Source: Caulobacter sp. (GTDB lineage: Bacteria > Pseudomonadota > Alphaproteobacteria > Caulobacterales > Caulobacteraceae). From it: a stretch of 64,000 nucleotides of DNA. Position numbers and translations under genes: made by a program. The stretch spans positions 28,275 through 92,274 of the forward strand of contig JAUXMY010000003.1 in the NCBI GenBank assembly GCA_030683005.1. The letters run 5' to 3'. This document shows positions 42,619 through 52,518 of this stretch, piece after piece (the stretch's first letter is position 1; every line of letters starts with the position of its first letter). The notes beneath the pieces were generated by a model, which ran no database searches, was not told the origin of the DNA, and worked only from the letters and a program-made list of their open reading frames with translations.

Positions 42619-43725
42619 ATGCCCGACGACGCCGCCAAACCCGCCGCCAAGGCCCGCACGGCCCCGATGAAGTTCGGGACCGGGCTGCTGCGCGACTGCT
42701 GGTACTTCGCGGCCCTTTCGAGCGATCTCAAGCCGGGCAAGCTGCAGCGCCACGAGCTGCTCGGCGAGCCGGTGCTGCTGGGCCGCACGCGCAAGGGCGA
42801 GGTCTACGCGATCCGCGACATCTGCCCGCACCGGGCGGCGCCGCTGTCGGCCGGCAAGCTGGTCGCCGAGGCCGACGGCCGCGAGACGGTCGAGTGCCCC
42901 TATCACGGCTGGCGGTTCGGCACGGACGGCGCCTGCACGGCCATTCCGTCGCTGGTCGAGGGCCAGGGCGTGGAAGTCTCGCGCATCGGCGTGCGGCGCT
43001 ATCCGTCAGCGGAAAGCCAGGGGATGGTCTTCGTCTGGTTCACCAGCGATCCGCGCGGCCAGGGCGAACCGACCGAGCCGCCGCCTGTCTTCGACGGCGT
43101 GGTCGGCGGCGCGCCCAGGATCGTCGATCGCATGGACTTCGACACCCACATGGACCACGCGGTCGTCGGGCTGATGGACCCGACGCACGCGCCCTATGTG
43201 CACCAGGCCTGGTGGGCGCGATCGGCCAAGCGCCAGTACGAAAAGACCAAGGCCTTCGAACCGTCCGACGCCGGGTTCGTAATGGTTCGCCACCCGCGCT
43301 CGAAGGCCAACCGCATCTACGACATCCTCGGCGGCCAGCCGGAGGTGGAGATCACCTTCCGCCTGCCCGGCATGCGCTGGGAGCATATCCGGATCGGCCC
43401 GCGCCAGTTGCTGGCCCTGACCTGTCTGACGCCGGTCACCGACAGCAAGACCACGATAACCCAGATCATCTGGTCCGATCACCCGGTGCTGGCCCTGGCC
43501 CCGGTGATCAAGCCGTTCGTGCGCGCATTCCTGCACCAGGACGGCGACATGGTGAACCTGCAGAACATGGGCCTGAAGTACGATCCGCCGATGCTCTGGC
43601 TGGAGGACGGCGACACCCAGGCCAAATGGTACCAGCAGCTCAAGCGTGAATGGACCGCCAGCCGCGCCGAGGGGCGGGCCTTCGTCAATCCTGTGCAGGC
43701 GACGACGCTGCGGTGGCGCAGCTAG
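42619..43725 (+). CDS. Rieske-type oxygenase, alpha subunit (VanA-like)
   Basis: A 368-residue aromatic-ring or O-demethylating oxygenase. The Rieske cluster uses C69-x-H71 (ICPHRAAPL) and C93-x2-H96 (CPYHGWRF). The mononuclear iron site is D-x-x-M-D-H-x8-T-H (DTHMDHAVVGLMDPTHAPYV). The alpha-only size fits phenylpropionate/vanillate-type enzymes. No reductase gene is adjacent. GAGGGGAC precedes ATG 42619. Confidence 0.9.
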   Translation: MPDDAAKPAAKARTAPMKFGTGLLRDCWYFAALSSDLKPGKLQRHELLGEPVLLGRTRKGEVYAIRDICPHRAAPLSAGKLVAEADGRETVECPYHGWRFGTDGACTAIPSLVEGQGVEVSRIGVRRYPSAESQGMVFVWFTSDPRGQGEPTEPPPVFDGVVGGAPRIVDRMDFDTHMDHAVVGLMDPTHAPYVHQAWWARSAKRQYEKTKAFEPSDAGFVMVRHPRSKANRIYDILGGQPEVEITFRLPGMRWEHIRIGPRQLLALTCLTPVTDSKTTITQIIWSDHPVLALAPVIKPFVRAFLHQDGDMVNLQNMGLKYDPPMLWLEDGDTQAKWYQQLKREWTASRAEGRAFVNPVQATTLRWRS

Positions 43726-44840
43726 GCTGGCGGAGACGACGAGGGCCTGTCCGCCCCATCGAGGTCCGCCCGCAGGTCAATCCGGTCGCGCGGCAGCGCC
43801 TGGGGATGTTCCGCCTTCAGGAAGTTCACCATCTCCTCCCGGATCAGGCAACGCAGGTCAAAGGCCTGTGACGCGTTTCTCGCGCTGGCCAGGCAGCGGA
43901 CTTCCATGGTGCGCTCCTTGAGGTCGGTGATCTGAAGGCTGACGACCTTGCCGTCCCACAGAGGTGAGCCCCGGACGATCTGGTCGAGCCTGGCCCGCAT
44001 GGCGTCAACAGGCGCGGCGTAGTCGACATAGACCATGGCCGTGCCGATCAGAGACGCCGATTCCCGGGTCCAGTTCTGGAACGGCGTCTGCATGAAGTAG
44101 GTCAGCGGCAGCACCATCCGTCGCCAGTCCCACAGCCGGACGACGACATAGGTGGCGTTGATCTCCTCCACCCATCCCCACTCGCCCTCGACGATGACGG
44201 CGTCCTCCAGCCGGATCGGCTGGGTGGTGGCGATGATGATGCCCGCGATGAGGTTGGTCAGCAGCGGCTGCAGCGCCAGGCCCAGGATGATGCCCGCCGC
44301 CCCGCCGGCGGCCAGCAGGCTGATGCCCCACTGCCGCACGCCGCCGATGGTCATCAGGGCCAGGCCGACGGTCAGGATGATCACGAAGGTCGCCATCGCC
44401 CGCTTGAGAATCCGCACCTGGGTCAGGTGTTTGCGGGCGATCAGATTGTCCTCCACGTCGACCTTGAAGCCGCGCAGGTAGAGGGCGGCGCCGATGTCCA
44501 GGCCGCTCAGGGAGACCCAGCCCAGCAGCAGGATGACGAGGATCAGCATACCGTGCCGGAACAGCGTCGCCTGCTCCGGCGACAGCGGCGCGACGCTGGC
44601 CGCCATCGCCAGGCCGACCGCGATCAGGGCGAGGCGGGTGGGCCGGCGCGTCCGTATGACCAGCGATCGCCAGAACGCATCGCGGGACTTCAGCAGTCGG
44701 CGCGCCAGGGCGACGCCCGCCGCGTGGACCATGAGCGCCACGAGGACGGCGATGGCCATCAGGGCCGTGCTGACGATCCAGGGCGGCAGGTCGGCGAGCC
44801 AGGCGGCCGCGCGACCCGCGACGAGCGAAGCGTCCGTCAT
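43722..44840 (-). CDS. MscS-family mechanosensitive channel
   Basis: A 372-residue small-conductance mechanosensitive channel. Four or five membrane helices precede the pore helix (LLAAGGAAGIILGLALQPLL then TNLIAGIIIATTQPIRLEDA), and a C-terminal beta domain begins EGEWGWVEEINATYVVVRLW. The pore helix has the alternating G/A pattern of MscS. Its stop overlaps the Rieske gene stop by 4 nt, convergent. Confidence 0.92.
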   Translation of the reverse strand: MTDASLVAGRAAAWLADLPPWIVSTALMAIAVLVALMVHAAGVALARRLLKSRDAFWRSLVIRTRRPTRLALIAVGLAMAASVAPLSPEQATLFRHGMLILVILLLGWVSLSGLDIGAALYLRGFKVDVEDNLIARKHLTQVRILKRAMATFVIILTVGLALMTIGGVRQWGISLLAAGGAAGIILGLALQPLLTNLIAGIIIATTQPIRLEDAVIVEGEWGWVEEINATYVVVRLWDWRRMVLPLTYFMQTPFQNWTRESASLIGTAMVYVDYAAPVDAMRARLDQIVRGSPLWDGKVVSLQITDLKERTMEVRCLASARNASQAFDLRCLIREEMVNFLKAEHPQALPRDRIDLRADLDGADRPSSSPPA

Positions 44841-44997
44841 CTACTGTCTCCAGTTCTGGGGCTATGGCTGGGGGAAGCCGGACCGGAGGCGGTCGGTTCC
44901 GCCGGTCGGCCGGATTGACAGCGGAGGCGGGCCTGCCGCCTCGCCTTCCGCTTGAGCCCCGATGACAACCGCCCTCGCCTGGCGTTACATCAGCCGC

Positions 44998-45456
44998 ATG
45001 CAGCCTCGCCTCCTCGCCCTGGTCCTGATCGCCGCCTTTACCGCGCCCGCCATGGCGCAGGAGCGCGAGCCCGCCGAGCGCCAGACCCTGATCGACCTGG
45101 CCTATGCGCTTGGCGAGAGCCACGCCCTGCGCCAGGCCTGCGCCGGCGAAGGGGATCAGTACTGGCGTGAGCGCATGATGCAGGTCACCGAGACGGAGGC
45201 CGCCGACGCCGCCTTCAACGGACGGCTGACCCAGGCCTTCAACAGCGGCTTCGCCACCCGCCAGACCGAATTCCCCTCCTGCAGCCCGGCCAGCAAGCGC
45301 GCCGAGCTGATGGTCGCCCGCAAGGGCCAGAGCCTGTCCAGGCAGCTTTCGACCATCACCCGCGTGGTTCGGGGCGTCGGTCCCGAGGAAGAGGCCGCGG
45401 CGAAATCCGGCGCCCGGGACCCGGATTCCATGGCGGACGATCTCTCCCCGCGCTAG
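44998..45456 (+). CDS. TIGR02301-type secreted protein
   Basis: A 152-residue periplasmic protein with a Sec signal (MQPRLLALVLIAAFTAPAMA-Q). The mature sequence LIDLAYALGESHALRQACAG, YWRERMMQV, FNSGFATRQTEFPSC fits a conserved alphaproteobacterial family (TIGR02301) of unknown function with two conserved cysteines. ATG at 44998 is preferred over 44962 because it places the signal peptide at the N-terminus. It precedes the qmcA-nfeD pair. Confidence 0.7.
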   Translation: MQPRLLALVLIAAFTAPAMAQEREPAERQTLIDLAYALGESHALRQACAGEGDQYWRERMMQVTETEAADAAFNGRLTQAFNSGFATRQTEFPSCSPASKRAELMVARKGQSLSRQLSTITRVVRGVGPEEEAAAKSGARDPDSMADDLSPR

Positions 45457-45488
45457 ATTCGCCTTCTGGTAGTTGCAAGGAGGGGCGC

Positions 45489-46454
45489 ATGGCCTTCGGT
45501 TTCTTCGCGATCGTACTGATCATTCTGGCGCTGATGCTGCTGTTCAGCGTCGTCAAGATCGTGCCGCAGGGCCGCGAGTTCACGGTCGAGTACTTCGGCC
45601 GCTACACCCGCACCCTTTCGCCCGGCATGCACTTTCTGATCCCGTTCTTCGAGCGGGTCGGCCGACGCGTGAACATGATGGAGCAGGTCCTGGACGTGCC
45701 CCAGCAGGAGGTCATCACCAAGGACAACGCGGTGGTGAAGGTCGACGGCATCGTCTTCATCCAGGTGATGGACGCCGCCGCCGCCGCCTATCGGGTCGAC
45801 AACCTCAACTACGCGATCAGTCAGCTCTGCATGACCAACCTTCGGACCGTGGTCGGCTCGATGGAGCTGGACGAGGTGCTGAGCCAGCGCGACCAGATCA
45901 ACACCCGCCTGCTGGCCACCATCGACCACGCCACCAACCCCTGGGGCGTCAAGGCGACCCGGATCGAGATCAAGGATCTCACCCCGCCGCCCGACATCAC
46001 CAACGCCATGGCCCGCCAGATGAAGGCCGAGCGCGAACGTCGCGCGGTGATCACCGAGGCGGACGGTGAGAAGCAGGCGGCCATCGCCAAGGCCGAGGGC
46101 TCCAAGCAGGCCGCCATCCTGCAGGCCGAGGGTCGCCGGGAAGCGGCCTTCCGCGACGCCGAGGCGCGCGAACGCGAAGCCGAAGCCGAGGCCAAGGCGA
46201 CGGCCTTCGTGTCGGAAGCCATCGCCCGCGGCGACGTCAACGCCATCAACTACTTCATCGCCCAGAAATACGTCGAAGCCTTCGCCCTGCTGGCCTCCTC
46301 GCCCAACCAGAAGACCGTCATCGTGCCGGCCGACTTCGCCGGCATCGCCGGTTCGATCGCCGGCATCGGCGAGCTGGTGAAGACGCTCGGCGAAGGCCAT
46401 GACGGTCCCCGACCCGGCGGCGGCGGCGGCGCGGTCCCCCGCACCAAGAGCTAG
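45489..46454 (+). CDS. qmcA: SPFH/band-7 family protein (QmcA-like)
   Basis: A 321-residue membrane scaffold of flotillin/stomatin type. One N-terminal helix (FFAIVLIILALMLLFSVVKI), the SPFH domain (about 25-190, VDNLNYAISQLCMTNLRTVV), then a long Ala/Glu-rich coiled coil (KAERERRAVITEADGEKQAA) and a Gly-rich end. It is followed 24 nt later by nfeD, the common partner. AAGGAGGGG precedes ATG 45489. Confidence 0.92.
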   Translation: MAFGFFAIVLIILALMLLFSVVKIVPQGREFTVEYFGRYTRTLSPGMHFLIPFFERVGRRVNMMEQVLDVPQQEVITKDNAVVKVDGIVFIQVMDAAAAAYRVDNLNYAISQLCMTNLRTVVGSMELDEVLSQRDQINTRLLATIDHATNPWGVKATRIEIKDLTPPPDITNAMARQMKAERERRAVITEADGEKQAAIAKAEGSKQAAILQAEGRREAAFRDAEAREREAEAEAKATAFVSEAIARGDVNAINYFIAQKYVEAFALLASSPNQKTVIVPADFAGIAGSIAGIGELVKTLGEGHDGPRPGGGGGAVPRTKS

Positions 46455-46478
46455 GACGCACAGGACAGGAAGCAGGTC

Positions 46479-46940
46479 ATGAACTGGCTTATCGACCTCT
46501 ACGGTACGCACCCGTACTGGATCTGGCTGGCCGTCGCGGCGGTGTTCCTGGCCGCCGAGGTGTCGAGCGGCAGCGGCTGGCTGCTGTGGCCGGCGGCCAG
46601 TTCGGCCTTCATGGCCCTGCTGGTGCTGGTGTTGCCCGACATCGTTCCGGTGCATCTGGTGGTCTGGGCGGCGCTGACCATCGCCACCACCGTCAGCGCC
46701 CGCCGCTACTTTCCCCGGACCGTCTCCGGCGGGACGGGCCCTGACATCAACGACAACATCGCCCGGCTGGTCGGACACCAGGGCGCGGTAGTGGAGGCGT
46801 TCCGGAACGGCGAGGGCCGCGTCTTCGTCGACGGCAAGGAATGGGCCGCCGTCTCCGCGGACGACACCGCGCCGCGCCTGGACGACAAGGTGATGGTCGT
46901 GGCGGCCGAGGGCGCGGTCCTGCGGGTGAGGCCGGTCTAG
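46479..46940 (+). CDS. NfeD-family membrane protein
   Basis: A 153-residue short NfeD protein: two or three helices (YWIWLAVAAVFLAAEVSSGS, LWPAASSAFMALLVLVLPDI, VVWAALTIATTVS) and an OB-fold C-terminal part (LVGHQGAVVEAFRNGEGRVF). It supports QmcA/SPFH complexes in the membrane. It overlaps the convergent marR stop by 4 nt. Confidence 0.88.
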   Translation: MNWLIDLYGTHPYWIWLAVAAVFLAAEVSSGSGWLLWPAASSAFMALLVLVLPDIVPVHLVVWAALTIATTVSARRYFPRTVSGGTGPDINDNIARLVGHQGAVVEAFRNGEGRVFVDGKEWAAVSADDTAPRLDDKVMVVAAEGAVLRVRPV

Positions 46941-47389
46941 CGGTTGTCGTCGAACCAGATGCGCAGCGCCGTCAGGAACGGCAGAGCCTGCTCGAACTCC
47001 TGATCGGTGAAGGCCTCGCGCAGCGACTCCAGATGCGGCCGCATGCGTTTCAGCGCCTCGCCGTAGGCGGCCGCCCCTGCCGGGGTGAGGCTAACGAGCT
47101 TTCGCCGACCATCCTCCGCATCCGGACGAATGCTGATCCAGCCCGCCCCCTCGGCCCGCTGCAGGGTGTGGGTCATGGCGCTCTTGCCCACCTGGAAGGC
47201 GGCGGCCAGCTGGGCGGGGCTCTGCTCCCCGCCGCGCCGCATGAAGTGGCTGAGCAGTCCGAACTGAGCGGCCGGGATGCCGCCGGTCTTCTCCAGCCGG
47301 GCGTTCGACAGCTGGCTGATGATGCCGATCTCGGTCATCACCCGCACGTCGGCGCGGTCACGGGCGAGGCGGGGGGTGTCGGGCGCCAT
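46937..47389 (-). CDS. MarR-family transcriptional regulator
   Basis: A 150-residue winged-helix repressor: ISQLSNARLEKTGGIPAAQF, SPAQLAAAFQVGKSAMTHTL then QRAEGAGWISIRPDAEDGRR give the HTH and wing (DxR). It starts 2 nt after the Acg-like nitroreductase gene ends, so both form one operon. The tandem palindromes in front of that operon are its likely binding sites. Confidence 0.92.
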   Translation of the reverse strand: MAPDTPRLARDRADVRVMTEIGIISQLSNARLEKTGGIPAAQFGLLSHFMRRGGEQSPAQLAAAFQVGKSAMTHTLQRAEGAGWISIRPDAEDGRRKLVSLTPAGAAAYGEALKRMRPHLESLREAFTDQEFEQALPFLTALRIWFDDNR

Positions 47390-47391
47390 GA

Positions 47392-48525
47392 TCAGGTTCT
47401 CAGGATCTGGGCGGCGAGGCCGCGGCGCGGCGCGGGCCGAAGCCTCGCCTTCGGATAGCCGATCCGCGCCAGCATCTGGATGCGTCCGCCGTCCGGCGCC
47501 AGCGCCTTGTGGAGCGCGTCGTAGACCGGCTTCTGGGTCGCGTACTCCTGCAGTCCCTGGCTCCAGGGGTGCATGACCAGGCCGTGTGAGGCGGCCAGCA
47601 GCGACAGGCGGGCGTAGGACTCGCCCGCGGCGATCTGGTCGAGGCGGCTGTCGCCGGGCGTGGTGATCCAGACAAAGCCCCGCGCGGTGTCGGCGGCGGT
47701 CTTCAGGAACTTCAGCGACTCGTTGAAGGCTGTCGTGCCCGGCGTGGCCATCCTGGTCTTGGTCAGGATGCCGGCGGCGTTCATCGCGCTCATCACCGGC
47801 TGGTCGAGCGAGATGCCCCAGGGATGGGCGGCCACGTCCCGGGCGCCGATGAAGGTGCGCTCGACGCTCTCCTGGTGGGCGGCCGGAGTGTGGGACTCGA
47901 TCCTCGCGCCTTCGTAGACGAGCGCCTTCAGGCGTTCGACACGGCCGGGGTCGAGCGTCCCCTGGACGTTCGGCGAGGCGAGAAGGTTGGCGAACGCCGC
48001 CGCATCGACTGCCTTGTCGGCATAAGGCCCCCGATCCGTGCGCCGGCTGAGCAGCTGCGTGAACAGAGGGTCGGGCGGCGCCTGGAGATCGCCGAGCAGC
48101 CTGATCCGGGCGATCGGTCTATCATCGAGCAGCGGACGGGCCTCGCCATCCGGGAAGACCGTCTGTTCAACCGCCTGTCCGAACTGCCGAAGCGCCATCT
48201 GGAAGTAGGCGAGAACCCCGCCAAATCCGATGACGATCTGCCGGTTGAAGGGGTCTGTCACCGGGAGCAGCCGCGTGCGGTCGACGTAGAGGGTGACCTC
48301 GCCCGGCGTCCGCAGGTCCGCCATCCAGGGCTGCATGTTGTGCGGGTTCGGCGCCAGGATTGCGAAGGACAGCGCCTTGCGGCGGATGTCAGTCTCACCG
48401 GCGCCGGGATTGTTCCAGGCCGCCCGCGGATCGGCGCCGGCAGGAGCGCAGGAGACGGTGGCGGTGGTCGCCGCGGCGGCGACGCCGCCGCCGCCGACGA
48501 GGCGGATGAAGTCACGACGATCCAT
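47392..48525 (-). CDS. Tat-exported Acg-like nitroreductase-family protein
   Basis: A 377-residue protein with twin-arginine signal MDRRDFIRLVGGGG and a lipobox-like VSCA. The mature protein has two nitroreductase-like halves (RRKALSFAILAPNPHNMQPW; the later RLSLLAASHGLVMHPWSQ), matching the Acg family, which binds FMN in a closed pocket and may store the cofactor rather than reduce substrates. It is first in an operon with marR. Start ATG 48525 is 13 nt downstream of the tandem operator. Confidence 0.85.
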   Translation of the reverse strand: MDRRDFIRLVGGGGVAAAATTATVSCAPAGADPRAAWNNPGAGETDIRRKALSFAILAPNPHNMQPWMADLRTPGEVTLYVDRTRLLPVTDPFNRQIVIGFGGVLAYFQMALRQFGQAVEQTVFPDGEARPLLDDRPIARIRLLGDLQAPPDPLFTQLLSRRTDRGPYADKAVDAAAFANLLASPNVQGTLDPGRVERLKALVYEGARIESHTPAAHQESVERTFIGARDVAAHPWGISLDQPVMSAMNAAGILTKTRMATPGTTAFNESLKFLKTAADTARGFVWITTPGDSRLDQIAAGESYARLSLLAASHGLVMHPWSQGLQEYATQKPVYDALHKALAPDGGRIQMLARIGYPKARLRPAPRRGLAAQILRT

Positions 48526-48538
48526 GGCGCGGCCCTTC

Positions 48539-48576
48539 GTTCAAGATTGAACCAAATAGATAGTTCAATCTTGAAC
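48539..48576. promoter_or_regulatory. Tandem MarR-type operator
   Basis: Two 14-bp palindromes, GTTCAAGATTGAAC (48539-48552) and GTTCAATCTTGAAC (48563-48576), separated by 10 bp and exact reverse complements of each other. Centres are 24 bp apart. They lie 14 nt upstream of the nitroreductase start. Confidence 0.8.
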
Positions 48577-48596
48577 AAGTCAACCCGCTTCAGATC

Positions 48597-49043
48597 TCAC
48601 AGTTCGCCGAGTTCCAGCAGCATGCCCTTGCGGGCCAGTTCGTCTGCCACTTCGTTGAGCTCGTGGCCGGCGTGTCCCTTGACCCAGCGCCAGTCGACCT
48701 GATGTCGCGCGCGGGCCGCGTCGAGGCGTTTCCAAAGGTCCTCGTTCTTGACCGGACTCCTGTCGGCGGTCTTCCAGCCCCGCGCCTTCCAGCCGTGGAT
48801 CCAGGTGGTGACGCCGTTCTTCACATACTGGCTGTCGGTATGGAGCTCGACCTTGCAGGGCTTGGTCAGGGTCTCCAGCGCCTGGATCGCCGCCATCAGC
48901 TCCATGCGGTTGTTGGTGGTGGCCAGGTCGCCGCCGCAGATCTCCTTGCGGTGCTTGCCGGCGATCATCACAGCGCCCCAGCCGCCGGGGCCCGGATTCC
49001 CGCGGCAGGCGCCGTCGGTGTAGATCAGAACGGTCGGCGTCAT
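48597..49043 (-). CDS. rnhA: Ribonuclease HI
   Basis: A 148-residue RNase H1 that removes RNA from RNA-DNA hybrids. Catalytic residues are in [15 protein letters not shown] (Asp), [12 protein letters not shown] (Glu), HTDSQYV (Asp) and [16 protein letters not shown] (His and Asp). ATG 49043 overlaps the thrB stop by 4 nt, a pairing common in alphaproteobacteria. Confidence 0.96.
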   Translation of the reverse strand: MTPTVLIYTDGACRGNPGPGGWGAVMIAGKHRKEICGGDLATTNNRMELMAAIQALETLTKPCKVELHTDSQYVKNGVTTWIHGWKARGWKTADRSPVKNEDLWKRLDAARARHQVDWRWVKGHAGHELNEVADELARKGMLLELGEL

Positions 49044-49996
49044 GCGTCGGCCAGCAGGGCCAGGCCCGCGCGGTGGACGGCCAGCTTGCGCTCGTACTCC
49101 AGCGGGTCCTTGGGCCGCACCAGCGCGCCGGCCGGGGTCGATCCCCAGTCGTTCAGACGGGTCAGGAAGAACCGCATCGCCGCGCCGTGCGCCAGCACCG
49201 GCAGGGCCGCGCGCTCGGCCGGCGTCAGTGGCCGGTGCGTCTCGTAGCCGCCGATCATCGCCCGGCCGGCCGTCAGGTTGAACGAACCGTCGGACTCGAA
49301 GCACCAGGCGTTCAGGGCCACCGCCAGGTCGTAGGCATAGGCGTCGTCGCAGGCGAAGTAGAAGTCGATGGCCGCCGCGAACCGCCCGTCGCGGAAGAAG
49401 ACGTTGTCGGGGAAGAAGTCGGCGTGGATGGTCCCCGAGGGCAGGTCGCGGGGCCAGGCCGTCGCCAGATGGTCGAGGTCGGCGCGAACCGTCGCGGCCA
49501 GCCCAGGCTTGAGATCCTCCGCCGCCTGGCCGAGCCCGGCGAACAGCGGGGCCCAGGCCGCCTGGCCAAGGTCGTTTACGCGCCGGGCCGGATAACCCGC
49601 GCCGGCCAGATGGAGCCGCGCCAGTCCCTCGCCGGCCTGGCGGCAGTGGGCGACGGTCGGGCGGCGCACCGACAGGCCGGTCAGGAACTCGACCATGGCC
49701 GCCGGCTTGTCCCGTACGGTCTTCAGCACCCGCCCCTGACGATCCGCAACCGGACGGGCGCTCGGAAAGCCGTGGTCGGCAAGCCAGGTCAGCAGGTCGA
49801 GGAAGTAGGGCAGCTCGCCCGCCTTCACCCGTCGCTCGTAGAGGGTGAGGATGTAGCGGCCGCGCTCGGTCTCCAGCAGGAAGTTGGAGTTCTCCACCCC
49901 CTCGGCGATGCCCTTGAACGTCACCGCCGCCCCGACGTCGTAGTCGGCCAGCAGCGCGTCGAGCTCTTCATCGGTGATGTCGGTGTAGACGGCCAT
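49040..49996 (-). CDS. thrB: Homoserine kinase (ThrB, APH fold)
   Basis: A 318-residue kinase converting homoserine to O-phosphohomoserine for threonine synthesis. It belongs to the APH-like type used by alphaproteobacteria rather than the GHMP type. Signatures: [49 protein letters not shown] (catalytic Asp), IDFYFACDD (metal). Translationally coupled to rnhA. Confidence 0.95.
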   Translation of the reverse strand: MAVYTDITDEELDALLADYDVGAAVTFKGIAEGVENSNFLLETERGRYILTLYERRVKAGELPYFLDLLTWLADHGFPSARPVADRQGRVLKTVRDKPAAMVEFLTGLSVRRPTVAHCRQAGEGLARLHLAGAGYPARRVNDLGQAAWAPLFAGLGQAAEDLKPGLAATVRADLDHLATAWPRDLPSGTIHADFFPDNVFFRDGRFAAAIDFYFACDDAYAYDLAVALNAWCFESDGSFNLTAGRAMIGGYETHRPLTPAERAALPVLAHGAAMRFFLTRLNDWGSTPAGALVRPKDPLEYERKLAVHRAGLALLADA

Positions 49997-50043
49997 GGGC
50001 CCGGGATGAGCGAGGCCGGGCTGGCGGTCAAGGCTCCGCTACC

Positions 50044-50051
50044 GTATATAC
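50044..50051. promoter_or_regulatory. Palindrome in the AbrB-Doc promoter region
   Basis: GTATATAC, 25 nt upstream of the antitoxin start, in an AT-rich patch that could also be the -10 region. AbrB/MazE-type antitoxins often bind such short palindromes. Suggestive only. Confidence 0.35.
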
Positions 50052-50076
50052 AGTCGTACCAACAAGGATGCTCGCG

Positions 50077-50304
50077 ATGTTCGCGCTTAAACTGACCAGA
50101 ATCGGCAACTCGGTTGGGGTGGTGCTTCCGAAGGAGGCTCTCGCCAAACTTGGCGTCGACAAGGGCGACATCGTCTATCTCACCGATGCGCCCGATGCCT
50201 CGATGACCCTGTCGGCCTATGACCCCAAGATCGCGCGCCAACTCGAACTGGCCGAGGAGGTCATGGACGAGTACCGCGACACGTTCCGCGCCCTCGCGAA
50301 GTAG
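50077..50304 (+). CDS. AbrB/MazE-like antitoxin
   Basis: A 75-residue swapped-hairpin DNA-binding protein: MFALKLTRIGNSVGVVLPKE then ALAKLGVDKGDIVYLTDAP is the SpoVT-AbrB fold. The C-terminal segment (ARQLELAEEVMDEYRDTFRA) probably wraps the Doc toxin. ATG 50077 has AAGG 9 nt upstream; an ATG at 50068 is possible. The following gene is a Doc toxin, 6 nt away. Confidence 0.88.
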   Translation: MFALKLTRIGNSVGVVLPKEALAKLGVDKGDIVYLTDAPDASMTLSAYDPKIARQLELAEEVMDEYRDTFRALAK

Positions 50305-50310
50305 ACTCGC

Positions 50311-50700
50311 ATGGCCGAGCCGGAGTGGATCGAGATCGAAGCGGTCAAGGTCGCGCACGATCGCAGCATCGCCTTGCACGGCGGCCTTCCGGGGCTGCGA
50401 GACGAGGGGCTTCTCCAGTCCGCACTGGAAAGGCCCAGGAACCGCTATTTCTATGATGGCGTCGAGGACATCGTCGACCTCGCCGCGACCTACTGCGTCG
50501 CGGTGGCCTCCAACCACCCCTTCGCCGACGGCAACAAGCGCGCGGCTTTCCTTTGCCTGCTGTTGTTCCTGAGACTCAATGGACGGCGGCTCGTGGCGGA
50601 CCGGGTGGATGCCACCAGAACCATTCTCGCCGTCGCGGCGGGCGAGATGGGCATCGAACCGCTCGCGGACTGGATTCGCGCCAACAGCGTCGAAAGCTAG
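50311..50700 (+). CDS. Doc-family toxin (Fic fold)
   Basis: A 129-residue death-on-curing toxin. The active-site loop [12 protein letters not shown] matches the Fic/Doc H-P-F-x-D-G-N-K-R pattern with catalytic His and the altered Lys typical of Doc, a kinase of elongation factor Tu. It is paired with an AbrB-type antitoxin rather than Phd. It converges with ispH with a 4-nt stop overlap. Confidence 0.9.
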   Translation: MAEPEWIEIEAVKVAHDRSIALHGGLPGLRDEGLLQSALERPRNRYFYDGVEDIVDLAATYCVAVASNHPFADGNKRAAFLCLLLFLRLNGRRLVADRVDATRTILAVAAGEMGIEPLADWIRANSVES

Positions 50701-51656
50701 GTCGTCAGCACGCGCGGCAGCTTGAAGGTCACCGTTTCGCGGGTCGGGGCGACGTCCTCGATGGTGATCTCGTAGCGGGTCGACAGCTTGTCGATCAGAC
50801 CCTGGACCAGCACCTCGGGCGCCGAGGCGCCGGCCGTGACGCCCAGGGTGCGCACGCCGTCCAGCCAGGCCCAGTCCAGCCCGGAGGCGTCGTCGAGCAG
50901 ATGGCCCTTCGCCGCCCCGCCGCGCAGGCCGACCTCAACCAGTCGCACCGAGTTGGACGAGTTGCGCGAGCCGACCACCAGCAGCAGATCGCAGGCGTCC
51001 GCCAGCTGCTTGACGGCTTCCTGGCGGTTTGTGGTGGCGTAGCAGATGTCTTCCTTGTGCGGCGCGGCGATGCCCGGGAAGCGGCGCTGCAGCACGGCGA
51101 CGATGTCGGCGGTGTCATCGACCGACAGGGTGGTCTGGGTGACGAAGGCGACGTTCAGCGGATCGATCGGCTCGAAGACCTCGGCGTCGGCCGCGGTCTC
51201 GATCAGCCGCACCACGCCGTCCGGCAGCTGACCCATGGTGCCGACCACCTCGGGATGACCTTCGTGGCCGATCAGCACGATCTCGCGGCCGGCGCGAAAG
51301 TGGCGCTGGGCCTCGACGTGCACCTTGGAGACCAGCGGACAGGTGGCGTCGAGATAGAGCATCTGCCTGTGCTTCGCCTCGGCGGGCACCGACTTGGGGA
51401 CCCCGTGGGCGGAGAACACCATCGGCCGATCGTCCGGCGCCTCGGACAGTTCCTCGACGAAGATGGCTCCGAGCGCCTTGAGCCGCTCGACCACATGCTT
51501 GTTGTGGACGATCTCGTGGCGAACATAGACCGGCGCGCCGTACTTCTCGATCGCCCGCTCGACGATCTGGATGGCGCGATCGACCCCGGCGCAGAAGCCG
51601 CGGGGGCTGGCCAGAAGGACCTTCAGGGGCGGCTTTATCGGCGAGGCGTCATCCAT
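50697..51656 (-). CDS. ispH: 4-hydroxy-3-methylbut-2-enyl diphosphate reductase
   Basis: A 319-residue [4Fe-4S] enzyme, last step of the MEP isoprenoid pathway. The cluster cysteines are in [24 protein letters not shown] and [15 protein letters not shown] [10 protein letters not shown]; the substrate loop [10 protein letters not shown] and EELSEAP are also present. ATG 51656 is used ([20 protein letters not shown]). Confidence 0.95.
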   Translation of the reverse strand: MDDASPIKPPLKVLLASPRGFCAGVDRAIQIVERAIEKYGAPVYVRHEIVHNKHVVERLKALGAIFVEELSEAPDDRPMVFSAHGVPKSVPAEAKHRQMLYLDATCPLVSKVHVEAQRHFRAGREIVLIGHEGHPEVVGTMGQLPDGVVRLIETAADAEVFEPIDPLNVAFVTQTTLSVDDTADIVAVLQRRFPGIAAPHKEDICYATTNRQEAVKQLADACDLLLVVGSRNSSNSVRLVEVGLRGGAAKGHLLDDASGLDWAWLDGVRTLGVTAGASAPEVLVQGLIDKLSTRYEITIEDVAPTRETVTFKLPRVLTT

Positions 51657-51825
51657 GACGGCAAGGTAGGCGTTGCGCGGCGGTCCCGCCAGACCGGTTT
51701 CGCCGTAACGCGCTCGCCCGGCGCGTGAACGCGCGTTGCGAGGCCATGCATATGCCTTTATCACGCTACATCTGCTTTTCAGCCGGCACGCCCGCGCCGG
51801 TTTCGCTGCTTTTTCCGGACGTCCC

Positions 51826-52518
51826 ATGCGCCGTGCCCTGACCCTCGTGCTTTCCGGCCTGATCGCCGCCAGCGCCTTCACCACGCCCGTGCTGGCCCAG
51901 GGTCGCGGCGGCGGCGCCGACGACGCCCGTCGTCAGGAGGAAGAGGCGGCCAAGAAGCGCAAGCGTGACCAGGAATGGAACCAGCCGTCCGCGCCGCTGC
52001 CGCAGATGCGCAACGCCGGGCCCTGCCCGTTCGTGAAGGTGCTGTACGACGCCAGCCGCTACACCGAGTTCAAGGACGGCCGCGAGGCCGCGGCGAACGT
52101 GGTCTGGAGCGGCGAGATCCAGAACCTGTCGGCCGCCTGCGCCTACAAGGACGACGAGCCGATCCGGGTTCAGATCGAGATGCTTATGGCGCTCGGCAAG
52201 GGCCCGATGGCGACTGGCAACGGCAAGACCTACCGCTACTGGGTGGCGGTCACCACGCGCAACCAGGCGGTGCTCGCCAAGGAATACTTCGACCTGCCTG
52301 TGACCTTTGATGCGGGTTCTGATCGCGCCATGCTGCGTGAGAAGATTGACGGCATCGTGATTCCGCGCGCCTCGATCGAGACCAGCGGCGCCAACTTCGA
52401 GGTGCTGATCGGCTTCGACGTCACACCGCAGATGGCCGCGTTCAATCGCGACGGAAAGCGCTTCCGCGTGACCGCCGGCGCGCCGCAGGCCGCCGCCGGG
52501 GCCCCCGCGCCGCAATGA
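51826..52518 (+). CDS. Secreted hypothetical protein coupled to argS
   Basis: A 230-residue protein with a signal peptide ([20 protein letters not shown] then PVLA-QG), a charged linker ([20 protein letters not shown]) and a beta-rich domain containing two cysteines ([21 protein letters not shown]). The family is unknown to me but the protein is probably periplasmic. Its stop overlaps the argS start by 4 nt, so both are coupled. Confidence 0.7.
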   Translation: MRRALTLVLSGLIAASAFTTPVLAQGRGGGADDARRQEEEAAKKRKRDQEWNQPSAPLPQMRNAGPCPFVKVLYDASRYTEFKDGREAAANVVWSGEIQNLSAACAYKDDEPIRVQIEMLMALGKGPMATGNGKTYRYWVAVTTRNQAVLAKEYFDLPVTFDAGSDRAMLREKIDGIVIPRASIETSGANFEVLIGFDVTPQMAAFNRDGKRFRVTAGAPQAAAGAPAPQ

